DNA from: Intrasporangium oryzae NRRL B-24470
Lineage (GTDB): Bacteria; Actinomycetota; Actinomycetes; Actinomycetales; Dermatophilaceae
Direction of reading: 5' to 3'
Length of the DNA: 49,213 nt
Assembly: GCF_000576595.1 (NCBI RefSeq)
Contig: NZ_AWSA01000035.1
Span: 1 to 49,213 of the forward strand
The translations under genes were made by a program, and so were the position numbers. Below, piece after piece: positions 1 through 8,288 of this stretch. The first letter of the stretch is position 1, and every line of letters starts with the position of its first letter. Below the pieces are notes generated by a model. That model searched no databases and was not told where the DNA came from. It worked only from the letters and a program-made list of their open reading frames with translations.

Positions 1-621
1 CACCGCCCACGTCCCGCAGTCGACGAGGTTGGTCGACAGGTCCGTGAGGCAGGACGGCTGCGTCTGCGGGAGAGCGGCACTCGGTGCGACCGACGCGATG
101 TGCCGGGCGCCGAGGCCCTGGTAGTAGCCGAGCCGGTAGATCTCGACGGTATAGGCTGCCGCATCCGTGCGGATCTTGAAGTCGACCGTCTCACCGTGGT
201 TGACGCTCATCTGGGTCGCGAACCCCGCGATGGACCCGCCGCCGGAGTCCTTCGTCGGGATGTCCCACTCGGAGGCGGGCGCACCAGGAAGCGCGTTCTC
301 GCAGACGACCGGGTTGGGCGCGACGGAGCAGTCGGCGTCGATGATGGCGCCGGCGGCCGCCCTCGACGTGTCCGTGGTCGGACCGCCGGTGGGCGCGCTC
401 GTGGCCACGCGGCCCACGGGGCGGTCCATCGGGTCGAGGACCGAGGAGATCGTTGCGCGCCCCCCGACCTTCGGATCCATCTTCCGGTCGTCCCGGGGGT
501 CCGGTTCCCCGATGGCGGGTCCCGCCACGAGGACGAGGATGACCGATGTGGCGAGAAGCGCGGTGAGGCCCTGCCTGCGGGTGGAGACGGAGGGCAGGCG
601 GCGTGACGATGAGCGCGGCAC
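1..621 (-). CDS. Secreted N,N-dimethylformamidase beta-subunit-like protein (N-terminal part, runs off the window)
   Basis: This is the first 207 codons of a larger protein whose C-terminus lies beyond base 1. I chose the GTG at 621-619 because AAGGA lies about six bases upstream and it starts a typical export signal: Arg-rich residues 1-20, then a hydrophobic stretch (ALLATSVILVLVAG). After a variable linker come segments I recognise from actinobacterial secreted proteins carrying the DMF-amidase beta-like domain: NPVVCENALPG, then GSIAGFATQMSVNHGETV, then VEIYRLGYYQGLGARHIA, and a Cys-containing QTQPSCLTD...LVDCGTW region. The domain label is from memory of the family; catalytic residues are not in view. 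Substrate unknown; a DMF-degrading role should not be assumed. Confidence 0.72.
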   Translation of the reverse strand, partial: MPRSSSRRLPSVSTRRQGLTALLATSVILVLVAGPAIGEPDPRDDRKMDPKVGGRATISSVLDPMDRPVGRVATSAPTGGPTTDTSRAAAGAIIDADCSVAPNPVVCENALPGAPASEWDIPTKDSGGGSIAGFATQMSVNHGETVDFKIRTDAAAYTVEIYRLGYYQGLGARHIASVAPSAALPQTQPSCLTDLSTNLVDCGTWAV

Positions 622-786
622 GGAGTTCCTTGGTGCTTGTGGTGTGCCGTGTGAGGATCGCTCGACCACCCGGCAGGCCCCGGGCGCTCGGTCGCACGAG
701 CCGGCCAGTCGGCCTCCCCCGGTCCCCCACACCCGCGGCGTCGGCGACCCCTGATGTGCCGACAGCCGCGGGCAGCATACACGGCC

Positions 787-822
787 TGAGGCGCCTCGCT
801 GCACATCAGAGAGGGCGCCTCA
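787..822 (-). terminator. Inverted repeat, probable terminator of the HU gene
   Basis: TGAGGCGCC at 787-795 pairs perfectly with GGCGCCTCA at 814-822 (9 bp, 18-base loop). It lies 36 bases past the stop codon of the minus-strand HU gene. There is no clear T-run, so the terminator role is inferred from position. Confidence 0.45.
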
Positions 823-857
823 GGGTGCCGGCCTGAGCCCGGACGCGAGGGGCCTGT

Positions 858-1667
858 TCAGCCCTTGGCGGCGGCCTTCCGAGTCGTCGTCTTCTTGGCC
901 GGAGCCGACTTCACCGCAGCCTTCGCCGTGGACGCCGTCGCCGTCTTGCGCGCGGTGGTCGTCTTCGTGGCCGCCTTGGTCGCGGTCCTGGCAGCGGCCG
1001 TGGTCGCGGCCTTGCGTGTGGTCGCGGCCTTCGTGGCGGTCTTGCTCGCGGTCTTGGTCGCCGTCTTCGTCGTCGCCCGTGCGGGAGCGGTCTTCGTCGC
1101 GGCGGCGCGGGCCGGAGCCGCCTTCGTCGTGGTCCGAGCGGTCGTGGCCCTTGCCGTCGAGGCCCTCGCCGTGGTCTTCTTCGCGGACGCCTTCGCCGGG
1201 GCGGCCTTCGTGGCCGTCTTCGTGGCTGCCTTGGTTGCCGGGCGGGTGGCCGCCTTGGTCGCCGGGCGGGTTGCTGCCTTGGTCGCCGTCTTCGTCGTCG
1301 CACGGGCCGCCGGCCTGGCGGGCGCGGCCTTCGCGGCGGATGCCGTCCCGGCCGAGGCCCGGGAAGCGGCCGACTCCGTCTTCGAGAGCTTCTTGGCCCC
1401 CGAGACGATCTCCTTGAAGTTGGTGCCGGCCCGGAACTTGGGGACGCGGGTCCTCTTGATCTTGACCGTGTCACCGGTCTTGGGGTTCCGACCCGTCCGG
1501 GCGGCCCGGTCTGCCCGTTCGAAGGTGCCGAAGCCGGTGATGCCGACCTTCCCACCCTTGGCCACCTGGCGGATCACGACGTCGAGGAAGGCCTCGAGCG
1601 CGTCGGATGCCACTCTCTTGCTCCCGAGCTTGACCTCGAGGGCGTCGATCAGTTCTGCCTTGTTCAC
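858..1667 (-). CDS. hup: HU-family DNA-binding protein with long Lys/Ala/Thr-rich tail
   Basis: A nucleoid-associated protein of 269 residues. Residues 1-92 are a canonical HU/IHF fold (MNKAELIDALEVKLG at the start; GFGTFERADRAARTGRNP and KIKRTRVPKFRAG forming the DNA-binding arm). Residues from about 105 to the end are a histone H1-like tail built of degenerate KTATKAATR/PAKK-type units, as in mycobacterial HupB and streptomycete HupS. Ordinary HU is about 90 residues, so two thirds of this protein is tail. The tail is disordered, strongly basic and low in complexity, and probably modulates DNA compaction. The repetitive coding sequence is prone to length change between strains. Start ATG at 1667. 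The gene stands alone. Confidence 0.95.
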   Translation of the reverse strand: MNKAELIDALEVKLGSKRVASDALEAFLDVVIRQVAKGGKVGITGFGTFERADRAARTGRNPKTGDTVKIKRTRVPKFRAGTNFKEIVSGAKKLSKTESAASRASAGTASAAKAAPARPAARATTKTATKAATRPATKAATRPATKAATKTATKAAPAKASAKKTTARASTARATTARTTTKAAPARAAATKTAPARATTKTATKTASKTATKAATTRKAATTAAARTATKAATKTTTARKTATASTAKAAVKSAPAKKTTTRKAAAKG

Positions 1668-1877
1668 GTCTTCCCCTTCAGAGGACGGTCGGTGTCAGGC
1701 GACCCGACGAGAGGGTCCGGATCGAGTCCGGTTACCTCATGACGGTAGGCCGACTTGAACGCGAGGTCCACCACCGTTCCCGGGGTTCTCGTTGTGTCGC
1801 AAGGGGATTGAGGAGGGTCGGCGGCCGTCCCGGAGCCCCGAAAGGGCTGCCGGGAGGACCGGCCCCCGAGGATAGAA

Positions 1878-1916
1878 ATGGGCGAACCCCGTTGTCGCTC
1901 AACAGGATTCGCCCAT
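1878..1916 (-). terminator. Terminator downstream of leuD
   Basis: ATGGGCGAA (1878-1886) pairs with TTCGCCCAT (1908-1916), with further partial pairing inside (CCGTTG/CAACAGG). On the minus strand the stem is followed by a T-containing stretch (TTTCTAT). It sits 36 bases after the leuD stop codon. Confidence 0.6.
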
Positions 1917-1951
1917 CTCACACGGCCAGCCGTGGCCGCTCGGACTGCGGC

Positions 1952-2545
1952 TCAGGCCAGGGTCGTGACCGGCTTGTGCGTCGGCCTCGTCTCCTCGAAC
2001 TTCGATACCGCGTCCTCGTGTCGCAGGGTCAGGCCGATGTCGTCGAGACCCTCGAGGAGGCGCCACCGGGTGTAGTCGTCGATCTCGAAGGGCGCGACGA
2101 TCTCCCCCGCGTGGACCGTCCGGGAGACGAGGTCGACCGTGATCTCGGCGCCGGGGTGGTTCTCGAGGTACTTCCAGATCAGCTCGACGTCGTCCTGGCG
2201 GACGATCGCCGTGAGGAGGCCCTGCTTGCCGCTGTTGCCACGGAAGATGTCCGCGAAGCGGGAGCTGATCACGACGCGGAAGCCGTAGTTCATCAGGGCC
2301 CACACCGCGTGCTCGCGACTCGACCCCGTGCCGAAGTCCGGGCCGGCCACGAGGACCGACCCAGCGGCATACGACGGGTTGTTGAGGACGAAGGACTCGT
2401 CCTTGCGCCAGGCAGCGAAGAGGCCGTCCTCGAAGCCGGTTCGGGTCACGCGCTTGAGGTACTCGGCGGGGATGATCTGGTCGGTGTCGACGTTGCTCCG
2501 GCGCAGCGGCACACCGACTCCGGTGTGCGTCTCGAACTTCTCCAT
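1952..2545 (-). CDS. leuD: 3-isopropylmalate dehydratase small subunit
   Basis: Small (swivelling-domain) subunit of isopropylmalate isomerase, which with LeuC converts 2-isopropylmalate to 3-isopropylmalate in leucine synthesis. At 197 residues it is normal length. Family signatures seen: [18 protein letters not shown] near the N-terminus, the [13 protein letters not shown] substrate loop at about residues 68-80, and a [18 protein letters not shown] segment. The ATG lies three bases after the leuC stop codon, so the two subunits are translated from one message. Control is probably through the ndgR operator upstream of leuC. Confidence 0.97.
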   Translation of the reverse strand: MEKFETHTGVGVPLRRSNVDTDQIIPAEYLKRVTRTGFEDGLFAAWRKDESFVLNNPSYAAGSVLVAGPDFGTGSSREHAVWALMNYGFRVVISSRFADIFRGNSGKQGLLTAIVRQDDVELIWKYLENHPGAEITVDLVSRTVHAGEIVAPFEIDDYTRWRLLEGLDDIGLTLRHEDAVSKFEETRPTHKPVTTLA

Positions 2546-2548
2546 GGT

Positions 2549-3976
2549 TCAGGCCTCCTCGCGGGCGGTGGACGTCTCGAGCGCCGGCAGGTCGGCCGGG
2601 CTCGACAGGGTGCCGCGAACCGCCGTGGCGGCGGCGACGAGCGGGCTGACGAGGTGGGTGCGCCCACCCTTGCCCTGGCGACCCTCGAAGTTGCGGTTGG
2701 ACGTCGAGGCGCTCCGCTCGCCCGGGGAGAGGGTGTCGGGGTTCATGCCCAGACACATCGAGCAGCCGGGGAGGCGCCACTCGGCACCCGCCTCGGTGAA
2801 GACCTGGTCGAGGCCCTCGGCCTCGGCCTGGAGGCGGACCTTCGCCGAGCCGGGCACGACGAGCATCCGGACCCCGTCGGCCACCTGGTGCCCCTTGACG
2901 ACCGCCGCTGCGGCACGGAGGTCCTCGATGCGGCCGTTGGTGCACGACCCGACGAAGACCGTGTCGACCCGGATGTCCCGGAGCGGCGTGCCCGGCTCGA
3001 GCCCCATGTAGGCGAGCGCGTTCGCGGCCGCGAGGCGGTCGCTCTCGTCGGCGAACGCCTCCGGGTCGGGCACGGACTCACCGAGCGGAAGACCCTGCCC
3101 CGGGTTGGTGCCCCACGTGACGAAGGGGGTCAGCTCGGACGCGTCGAGGTCCACCTCGGCGTCGAAGACGGCGTCGTCGTCGGAGCGCAGGGCCGTCCAC
3201 TCGGCGACGGCGGCATCCCAGTCGGCGCCCTTGGGCGCGTGCGGACGCCCCTCGAGGTAGTCGAAGGTCGTCTGGTCGGGGGCGATCATCCCGGCGCGGG
3301 CCCCGGCCTCGATCGACATGTTGCAGACCGTCATGCGGGCCTCCATCGACAGGGCCTCGATGGCCTCGCCGCGGTACTCGATGACGTAGCCCTGGCCCCC
3401 GCCGGTGCCGATCTTGGCGATGACGGCGAGGACGATGTCCTTGGCGGTGACGCCGTCGGAGAGCTGCCCGCGGACGTTGACGGCGAGGGTGCGGAACGGC
3501 TTGAGCGGGAGCGTCTGGGTCGCGAGGACGTGCTCGACCTCGGACGTGCCGATGCCGAAGGCGAGGGCGCCGAAGGCCCCGTGGGTCGAGGTGTGGCTGT
3601 CACCGCAGACGACGGTCATCCCGGGCTGCGTGAGGCCGAGCTGCGGGCCGACGACGTGGACGATGCCCTGGTCGGCGTCACCCATGGGGTAGAGCTTGAC
3701 CCCGAACTCCTCGCAGTTGCGCCGCAGGGTCTCGACCTGGACCTTCGAGACCGGGTCGGTGATGGGGCCCGGGGTCGTCGGGACGTTGTGGTCCTCGGTG
3801 GCGAGGGTCAGGTCGGGCCGGCGCACGCCCCGGCCCGCGAGCCGCAGCCCGTCGAAGGCCTGCGGGCTGGTGACCTCATGGAGGAGATGGAGGTCGATGT
3901 AGAGCAGATCGGGCTCACCCTCGGCCCGCCGTACGACGTGCGACTCCCAGACCTTCTCGGCCAGCGTCCCTGCCAT
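2549..3976 (-). CDS. leuC: 3-isopropylmalate dehydratase large subunit
   Basis: Large, iron-sulfur subunit of isopropylmalate isomerase, 475 residues. The three cysteines that hold the [4Fe-4S] cluster are visible: C345 in [11 protein letters not shown], and C405 and C408 in GCSMCLG. Other landmarks are [14 protein letters not shown] near residue 124 and EDHNVPT near 61. The reading frame stays open upstream to 4075, but the start at 3976 (MAGTLAEKV) has GGAGG seven bases before it and matches family N-termini. First gene of leuC-leuD; divergent from ndgR. Confidence 0.96.
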   Translation of the reverse strand: MAGTLAEKVWESHVVRRAEGEPDLLYIDLHLLHEVTSPQAFDGLRLAGRGVRRPDLTLATEDHNVPTTPGPITDPVSKVQVETLRRNCEEFGVKLYPMGDADQGIVHVVGPQLGLTQPGMTVVCGDSHTSTHGAFGALAFGIGTSEVEHVLATQTLPLKPFRTLAVNVRGQLSDGVTAKDIVLAVIAKIGTGGGQGYVIEYRGEAIEALSMEARMTVCNMSIEAGARAGMIAPDQTTFDYLEGRPHAPKGADWDAAVAEWTALRSDDDAVFDAEVDLDASELTPFVTWGTNPGQGLPLGESVPDPEAFADESDRLAAANALAYMGLEPGTPLRDIRVDTVFVGSCTNGRIEDLRAAAAVVKGHQVADGVRMLVVPGSAKVRLQAEAEGLDQVFTEAGAEWRLPGCSMCLGMNPDTLSPGERSASTSNRNFEGRQGKGGRTHLVSPLVAAATAVRGTLSSPADLPALETSTAREEA

Positions 3977-4079
3977 GACATCCCTCCGCGACGACGTTCC
4001 AACCCTGTGAGCGCACGCCGGACGGGTCGTCGCGACGTCGCTGCACGGAACAGCCTGAACCTTTTGTGGGTCCAACGGA

Positions 4080-4106
4080 TTGACGTCTCAGTGCCTGAGA
4101 CGTCAA
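4080..4106. promoter_or_regulatory. Palindromic operator covering the divergent leuC and ndgR promoters
   Basis: TTGACGTCTCAG (4080-4091) and CTGAGACGTCAA (4095-4106) form a perfect 12-bp inverted repeat around a TGC centre. Each arm starts with a consensus -35 hexamer, TTGACG, one on each strand. On the plus strand the candidate -10 is CAATAT at 4104-4109 and the ATG at 4116 follows within seven bases, which suggests a leaderless ndgR transcript. Known family behaviour (NdgR in Streptomyces, LtbR in Corynebacterium) makes this the likely repressor site for leuCD and for ndgR itself. Confidence 0.75.
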
Positions 4107-4115
4107 TATCAGTGC

Positions 4116-4868
4116 ATGGACAACTCTTCAGGTGTCGGCGTGCTCGACAAGGCAGCCACGGTTCTCGGTGCCCTCGAGGCAGGTCCCGCCACCCTCGCCC
4201 AGCTCGTCGGGGCGACCGGGCTGGCGCGACCGACGGCGCACCGCCTTGCCGTCGCGCTCGAGCACCACCGTCTCGTCTCCCGCGACATGCAGGGCCGCTT
4301 CGTGCTCGGCCCACGGCTCGGCGAGCTCGCGTCGGCCGCCGGCGAGGACCGCCTCCTCGCCGCCGCCGGCCCGGTCCTCGGCGCGCTCCGCGACCACACC
4401 AACGAGAGCGCGCAGCTCTTCCGGCGCCAGGGCGACCAGCGCATCTGCGTCGCCGCGGCCGAGCGGCCGGTCGGCCTGCGCGACTCGATCCCGGTCGGCG
4501 CCACCCTCTCGATGCTCGCCGGCTCGGCGGCACAGGTCCTGCTCGCATGGGAGGAACCAGACCGCCTCCACCGGGGCCTGCAGGGCGCCTCCTTCACGGC
4601 CACCGCCCTGTCCGGGGTCCGCCGGCGCGGCTGGGCGCAGAGCGTCGCCGAGCGCGAGCCCGGCGTGGCCTCGGTCTCGGCACCGGTCCGCGGGCCCTCC
4701 GGTCGCGTCGTGGCGGCGGTCTCGATCTCGGGCCCGATCGAGCGCCTGTCGCGTCAGCCTGGTCGCCTCCACGCCGCGACGGTCGTCGCCGGCGCCAACA
4801 AGCTGACCGAGGTGCTCCGTCGGCACCACGCGATGCAGCAGCAGCAACAGCAGCAGCAGAACGCCTGA
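4116..4868 (+). CDS. ndgR: IclR-family regulator, NdgR/LtbR type
   Basis: DNA-binding regulator of leucine synthesis genes, 250 residues. Residues 8-60 form the IclR winged helix (GVLDKAATVLGALEAGPATL...GLARPTAHRLAVALEHHRLV); the rest is the IclR ligand-binding domain. The identity rests on its divergent position next to leuCD, the hallmark of NdgR/LtbR. The start at 4116 (MDNSSGVGVLDKA) fits the family; an in-frame start at 4080 would lie inside the operator. No ribosome site precedes 4116 and a -10-like CAATAT ends at 4109, so leaderless translation is likely. The C-terminus carries an unusual run of eight glutamines (4836-4859, CAG/CAA codons) just before the last two residues. Confidence 0.85.
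   Translation: MDNSSGVGVLDKAATVLGALEAGPATLAQLVGATGLARPTAHRLAVALEHHRLVSRDMQGRFVLGPRLGELASAAGEDRLLAAAGPVLGALRDHTNESAQLFRRQGDQRICVAAAERPVGLRDSIPVGATLSMLAGSAAQVLLAWEEPDRLHRGLQGASFTATALSGVRRRGWAQSVAEREPGVASVSAPVRGPSGRVVAAVSISGPIERLSRQPGRLHAATVVAGANKLTEVLRRHHAMQQQQQQQQNA
4836..4859 (+). repeat. CAG/CAA trinucleotide tract (eight Gln codons)
   Basis: Seven CAG and one CAA codon in a row at the extreme 3' end of ndgR. It encodes a poly-Gln tail outside the conserved domains. Slippage could change its length without disturbing the fold. Confidence 0.9.
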
Positions 4869-5022
4869 GCCGTCTGCGGCGTCGTTGACAGCCGTCCTTG
4901 ACGGCCGTCGTTGACAACGGATCGGTCACGATCACGATCCACCCGTCGGCGTGGCCAACCTCTCAGGTAGCCCGCGGCGTCATCCTGTGTGCAACGTCCT
5001 ACGCTTGAACAGGGGGATCGAG

Positions 5023-5952
5023 ATGTCCACGATGGCCCGACACGGCCTCAACCTGCGGCGCACATCCCAGGTGGCCACCGCGCTGGCGGTGGTCCTGGCG
5101 ATCGCGGCCTGTGGTCCCGGCCAGGACGCCGGGGTGCCGCCGACCGGAACCCAGGCATCGAGCTCGACGGCGCCGTCGCCCAGCTCGACGACGCCGTCGC
5201 CCAGCTCGAGCACACCGAGCACACCGACCACCCCGCGCCAGCCGACCACGACCACGTCGCCGCCCAAGCCGACGGCGAAGCCGACGAAGCCGGCACCTCC
5301 CGTGGTCATCGTGCTCCGGCCTGGTGACAACGGCAGCAAGGTCCGCTCGCTCCAGGCCCGGCTGCGCCAGATCGGCTGGTTCTCCGGCGACGTCAGCGAC
5401 CACTATGGCTCGCGCACGACGGAGGCCGTGAAGGGCTTCCAGGCCAAGCGCGGCCTCGCCGCGACGGGCGTCGTCGACGAGACGACGTGGAACCGGCTCC
5501 TGGCCATGACCCACACGCCGACGGCCGACGAGCTGGCCAACGTCAAGGCCACACCGAAGCCTTCGGGGCCGATGAGGTGGGACGTCGACACGCGCTGTCT
5601 GACCGGCCGGGTCATGTGCATCAGCAAGTCGACGCGGATGCTCACCTGGGTCATCGACGGGGTGCCGCAGTACCAGTTCGCGGTCCGCTTCGGCAGCGAC
5701 GAGCTCCCGACGCGCGAGGGTGTCTTCCACGTCTACAAGAAGCAGGTCGACGTGATCTCCAACCTCTACCACACGCCGATGCCGTACTCGATGTTCTTCA
5801 GTGGCGGCCAGGCCGTGCACTACTCGTCGAACTTCGCCCGGCTCGGGTACTCCGGCGCCTCGCACGGGTGCGTCAACGTCCGCGACTGGGACGGCATCGT
5901 CCGGCTCTACAACGAGTCGCGCATCGGCGACGCCGTCATCATCCACTGGTGA
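5023..5952 (+). CDS. Lipoprotein L,D-transpeptidase with peptidoglycan-binding domain
   Basis: Cell-wall enzyme of 309 residues, predicted outside the membrane. Residues 1-30 are a lipoprotein signal peptide ending at a lipobox (LAIAAC, Cys30). Residues 35-95 are a Ser/Thr/Pro linker made of short repeats. Residues ~100-165 are a PG_binding_1 domain (LRPGDNGSKVRSLQARLRQ, then RTTEAVKGFQAKRGL). The C-terminal half is a YkuD L,D-transpeptidase domain with the catalytic motif SHGCVNVR (Cys283) and an upstream HY pair. It should make 3-3 cross-links or anchor proteins to peptidoglycan. The start at 5023 has AGGGGG six bases upstream. Single gene, with a terminator directly after it. Confidence 0.9.
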   Translation: MSTMARHGLNLRRTSQVATALAVVLAIAACGPGQDAGVPPTGTQASSSTAPSPSSTTPSPSSSTPSTPTTPRQPTTTTSPPKPTAKPTKPAPPVVIVLRPGDNGSKVRSLQARLRQIGWFSGDVSDHYGSRTTEAVKGFQAKRGLAATGVVDETTWNRLLAMTHTPTADELANVKATPKPSGPMRWDVDTRCLTGRVMCISKSTRMLTWVIDGVPQYQFAVRFGSDELPTREGVFHVYKKQVDVISNLYHTPMPYSMFFSGGQAVHYSSNFARLGYSGASHGCVNVRDWDGIVRLYNESRIGDAVIIHW

Positions 5953-5961
5953 ACCCCCTCC

Positions 5962-5992
5962 AGCGCCCCCGGCCCGCCCGGCCGTGGGCGCT
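5962..5992 (+). terminator. Terminator after the L,D-transpeptidase gene
   Basis: AGCGCCC-C-CGGCC pairs with GGCCG-T-GGGCGCT (12 pairs, one mismatch, CGCCC loop), starting ten bases past the stop codon. It separates this gene from fgd. Confidence 0.65.
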
Positions 5993-6001
5993 CGACCGTC
6001 G

Positions 6002-6042
6002 TAGGCTGGCGGGACCACTCCCCGTCACCCGCAAGGCCTGGA
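6002..6042 (+). promoter_or_regulatory. fgd -10 element and ribosome site
   Basis: TAGGCT at 6002-6007 matches the -10 form seen before several genes in this window. It lies just after a terminator and about 35 bases before the likely untranslated leader's GGAGG (6038-6042), which sets the fgd start at 6050. No strong -35 is seen. Confidence 0.5.
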
Positions 6043-6049
6043 GGTCACC

Positions 6050-7057
6050 GTGCTCAAGGTTGGTTGGAAGGCGTCCGCCGAGCAGTTCGGTCCGCGAGAG
6101 CTCGTCACGTATGCCGCGCAGGCCGAGTCGCTCGGCCTCGACTCCGTCTTCATCTCCGACCACTTCCAGCCGTGGCGCCACGGCGAGGGCCACGCGCCCT
6201 TCGCGATGTCCTGGCTCGCCGCCGCCGCCGAGCGCACGGAGCGGATCCAGCTCGGGACGTCGGTCATGACGCCCACCTTCCGCTACAACCCCGCCATCGT
6301 GGCGCAGGCCTTCGGCACGCTCGGAGCCCTCAACCCGGGCCGGATCATCCTCGGGATCGGCACGGGCGAGGCCATCAACGAGGTCGCTGTCGGCGCGGCA
6401 CAGTCGCCCTGGCCCGAGTTCAAGGAGCGGTTCGCGCGCCTGCGCGAGGCGGTGACCTTGATGCGCCGGCTCTGGACGGAGGAGCGGGTGACGTTCGAGG
6501 GCGACTACTACCGGACGAAGGACGCGACGGTCTACGACCGCCCGGAGACCCCCGTGCCGGTCTACGTCGCCGCCGGGGGACCCCTCGTCGCGCGGTATGC
6601 CGGGCGCTCGGGTGACGGCTTCATCTGCACCTCCGGGAAGGGCCGCGAGCTCTACGAGGACCAGCTCGTCCCCGCTGTCGAGGAGGGCCTCGCCAAGGCG
6701 GGGCGCCGGCCCGGGGACATCGACCGGATGATCGAGATCAAGCTCTCCTACGACCGCGATCCCGCGGCAGCGCTGCACAACGTGCGGTTCTGGGCGCCGC
6801 TGTCGCTACCGGCGGAGCACAAGCACGGCGTCGAGGACCCGGTGGAGATGGAGCGGCTCGCCGACGAGCTCACCGACGAGGAGATCGCCAAGCGGTGGAT
6901 CGTCACGAGCGACCCCGAGGAGGCCATCGCGCAGATCAAGCCCTACGTCGGCTGGGGCTTCAACCACCTCGTCCTCCACGCGCCGGGCCACGACCAGCCG
7001 CGCTTCCTCGAGCAGTTCGCCGCGGACATCCTCCCAGGGCTCCGCGAGCTGGGCTGA
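6050..7057 (+). CDS. fgd: F420-dependent glucose-6-phosphate dehydrogenase
   Basis: Luciferase-like TIM-barrel oxidoreductase of 335 residues that reduces coenzyme F420 with glucose-6-phosphate, supplying F420H2 to the cell. Motifs match mycobacterial Fgd1 closely: [29 protein letters not shown] (residues ~40-55, with the catalytic His), [37 protein letters not shown] and a C-terminal [19 protein letters not shown]. The GTG start at 6050 has GGAGG seven bases upstream. Presence of this gene implies that the organism makes F420. Other LLM-family functions are possible but the resemblance across the whole length is high. Confidence 0.93.
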   Translation: MLKVGWKASAEQFGPRELVTYAAQAESLGLDSVFISDHFQPWRHGEGHAPFAMSWLAAAAERTERIQLGTSVMTPTFRYNPAIVAQAFGTLGALNPGRIILGIGTGEAINEVAVGAAQSPWPEFKERFARLREAVTLMRRLWTEERVTFEGDYYRTKDATVYDRPETPVPVYVAAGGPLVARYAGRSGDGFICTSGKGRELYEDQLVPAVEEGLAKAGRRPGDIDRMIEIKLSYDRDPAAALHNVRFWAPLSLPAEHKHGVEDPVEMERLADELTDEEIAKRWIVTSDPEEAIAQIKPYVGWGFNHLVLHAPGHDQPRFLEQFAADILPGLRELG

Positions 7058-7066
7058 CGAGACGCT

Positions 7067-7573
7067 TCAGCTCGCTCGCGCCAGGCGGGCGTGTCTCCGA
7101 CCGGACCGGTCCGACGTCGTGCCGAACGCTGCGCCGAGACCGGTGGCCGGCATCGAGACGTAGAGGCTTTCGTGGGCCCCGGCCGGGACGGCATACGTCT
7201 CGTGCCAGATGCCGACGACCCCGGCGGCCTCCCGGCTGCGCCGGTAGAAGTCGAGCCACGCCGGCCGGTGGCCCCGCCCCGGATCGTGGGCGTAGGCGTA
7301 GATGTCCTCGACGCTGCGCCAGTACTGGACGAGGGTCGGGCCGCCCGCCCCGAGAAGGGTCCGGTGGTCGAGGAAGCCCGGGTGCACACCCGCTCCCGCC
7401 TCGGCCGCAGCGCGGGCCCGGTGGAGCTCGGCCAGCATCGGCCCCATCGCGCGCAGCGTCGGGACCCAGATGTCGGGTCGCCACGGCTTGTTGATCCTCA
7501 TCCCGATGAGGAAGACGGCGAGGTCGCCGTCGAAGTCGTGGCTGTGATGGGCGTGCTGAGTCGTGCGGGACAT
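7067..7573 (-). CDS. DUF4188 (monooxygenase-like) protein
   Basis: A 168-residue protein I assign to the DUF4188 family, a ferredoxin-like fold related to small antibiotic-type monooxygenases and dehydratases; no reaction is established. Recognisable segments: FLIGMRINKPWRPDIWVP, LVQYWRSVEDIYAYAHDP, FYRRSREAAGVVGIWHETY and a C-terminal MPATGLGAA. The N-terminus carries a His-rich tag (HAHHSHDFDGD) that could bind metal. The start at 7573 was chosen because GGAGG lies about six bases upstream. It is divergent from a MerR-type regulator across a doubled operator, so expression is probably controlled by that protein. It converges on fgd with nine bases between stops. Confidence 0.75.
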   Translation of the reverse strand: MSRTTQHAHHSHDFDGDLAVFLIGMRINKPWRPDIWVPTLRAMGPMLAELHRARAAAEAGAGVHPGFLDHRTLLGAGGPTLVQYWRSVEDIYAYAHDPGRGHRPAWLDFYRRSREAAGVVGIWHETYAVPAGAHESLYVSMPATGLGAAFGTTSDRSGRRHARLARAS

Positions 7574-7586
7574 GCAGGCCTCCATC

Positions 7587-7626
7587 GGATAGTTGGACTA
7601 TCCAATAGTGGATAGCGCTACTATCC
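7587..7626. promoter_or_regulatory. Two tandem GGATAG-N5-CTATCC operators between the DUF4188 gene and the MerR gene
   Basis: Copy 1 is 7587-7603 (spacer TTGGA), copy 2 is 7610-7626 (spacer CGCTA); repeat period 23 bp. Both fill the gap between the divergent genes. A possible plus-strand promoter, TTGGAC (7593-7598) with TACTAT (7619-7624), would have a 20-bp spacer, long as in MerR-controlled promoters. Binding by the adjacent regulator is inferred. Confidence 0.75.
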
Positions 7627-7643
7627 AATGTCAAGGAGGATGG

Positions 7644-8288
7644 ATGAGGATCTCGCAGCTGGCCGACGCCACGGGCGTCGGCATCCCGACGCTCAAGTAC
7701 TACCTCCGCGAGGGCCTGCTCCACGCGGGTGAGGCGGAGAGCGCCACCCGCGCGTCGTACGACGCGAGCCATGTCGAGCGGGTGCGCCTCGTCCGGACGC
7801 TCATCGACGTGGGCCGCCTCTCGATCGAGCGGGTGCGCGAGGTGGTGGCGGCCCTGGAGCACCCTCCGGCGACGCGCCACGAACTGCTCGGCACCGCCCA
7901 CGACGTCCTCCGCGCCCACGACCAGCCACGGCTCGGCTCGCCCGCCGACGGGATCGCCCCAGCGGCCGTCGGCCAGGTCGCCGCCCTGGGCGCGCCGCCC
8001 TGCGCCGACTCCCCTGCCGCCCGCCAGCTCGGCCTCGCCCTGACCGCCGCATCGGCCGCCGGGTGGCCGATCAGCGACCACACCCTCGAGACCTGGGCGG
8101 GCGCGATGCGTACGGTCGCCGGGCAGGACATCGACGCGGCCCTCGCGGGCACCTCGTCGGCCGACGCCCTGAGGTACGCCATCGTCGGCAACGTGCTCAC
8201 CGACCCCGTCATCATCGCGCTCCGACGCGTGGCCCAGGAGCAGCTCAGCGCAGAGATGCTCGGCGGCACGGGGGGTCAGTTCCGGTAG
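7644..8288 (+). CDS. MerR-family transcriptional regulator
   Basis: A 214-residue regulator. Residues 1-70 are a MerR winged helix-turn-helix (MRISQLADATGVGIPTLKYYLREGLL, then a wing and VRLVRTLIDVGRLSIERVREVV). The remaining 140 residues are Ala-rich and carry no effector motif I recognise; only one Cys (C148 region, PPCAD) is present, which argues against a thiol metal sensor. Start at 7644 with AAGGAGG four to ten bases upstream. It is divergent from the DUF4188 gene and its last 13 bases overlap the end of the convergent hydrolase gene. Confidence 0.88.
   Translation: MRISQLADATGVGIPTLKYYLREGLLHAGEAESATRASYDASHVERVRLVRTLIDVGRLSIERVREVVAALEHPPATRHELLGTAHDVLRAHDQPRLGSPADGIAPAAVGQVAALGAPPCADSPAARQLGLALTAASAAGWPISDHTLETWAGAMRTVAGQDIDAALAGTSSADALRYAIVGNVLTDPVIIALRRVAQEQLSAEMLGGTGGQFR

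Noticed and set aside
950-1330. Regularly spaced short repeats that could look like a CRISPR array
   Set aside because: They are degenerate in-frame codons of the HU tail (Lys-Thr-Ala-Thr units), with no constant-length spacers.
1668-1877. A small gene between HU and leuD
   Set aside because: Open frames here lack ribosome sites and recognisable motifs; the segment is best read as the HU promoter region.
1739-4888. A 1,049-codon open frame on the plus strand, antisense to leuD-leuC
   Set aside because: It is antisense to well-conserved genes and rich in Arg/Gly/Ala/Pro/Asp without motifs; long antisense frames arise from high GC at third positions.
4869-5010. Repeated TTGAC(A/G)-containing units after ndgR as an operator array
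   Set aside because: The units (GTTGACAGCCGTC, CTTGACGGCCGTC, GTTGACAACGG) are too divergent and may simply be a weak terminator or promoter debris.
5150-5230. Tandem repeats around GACGCCGTCGCCCAGCTCG
   Set aside because: They encode the Ser/Thr/Pro linker of the L,D-transpeptidase; ordinary low-complexity linker coding.
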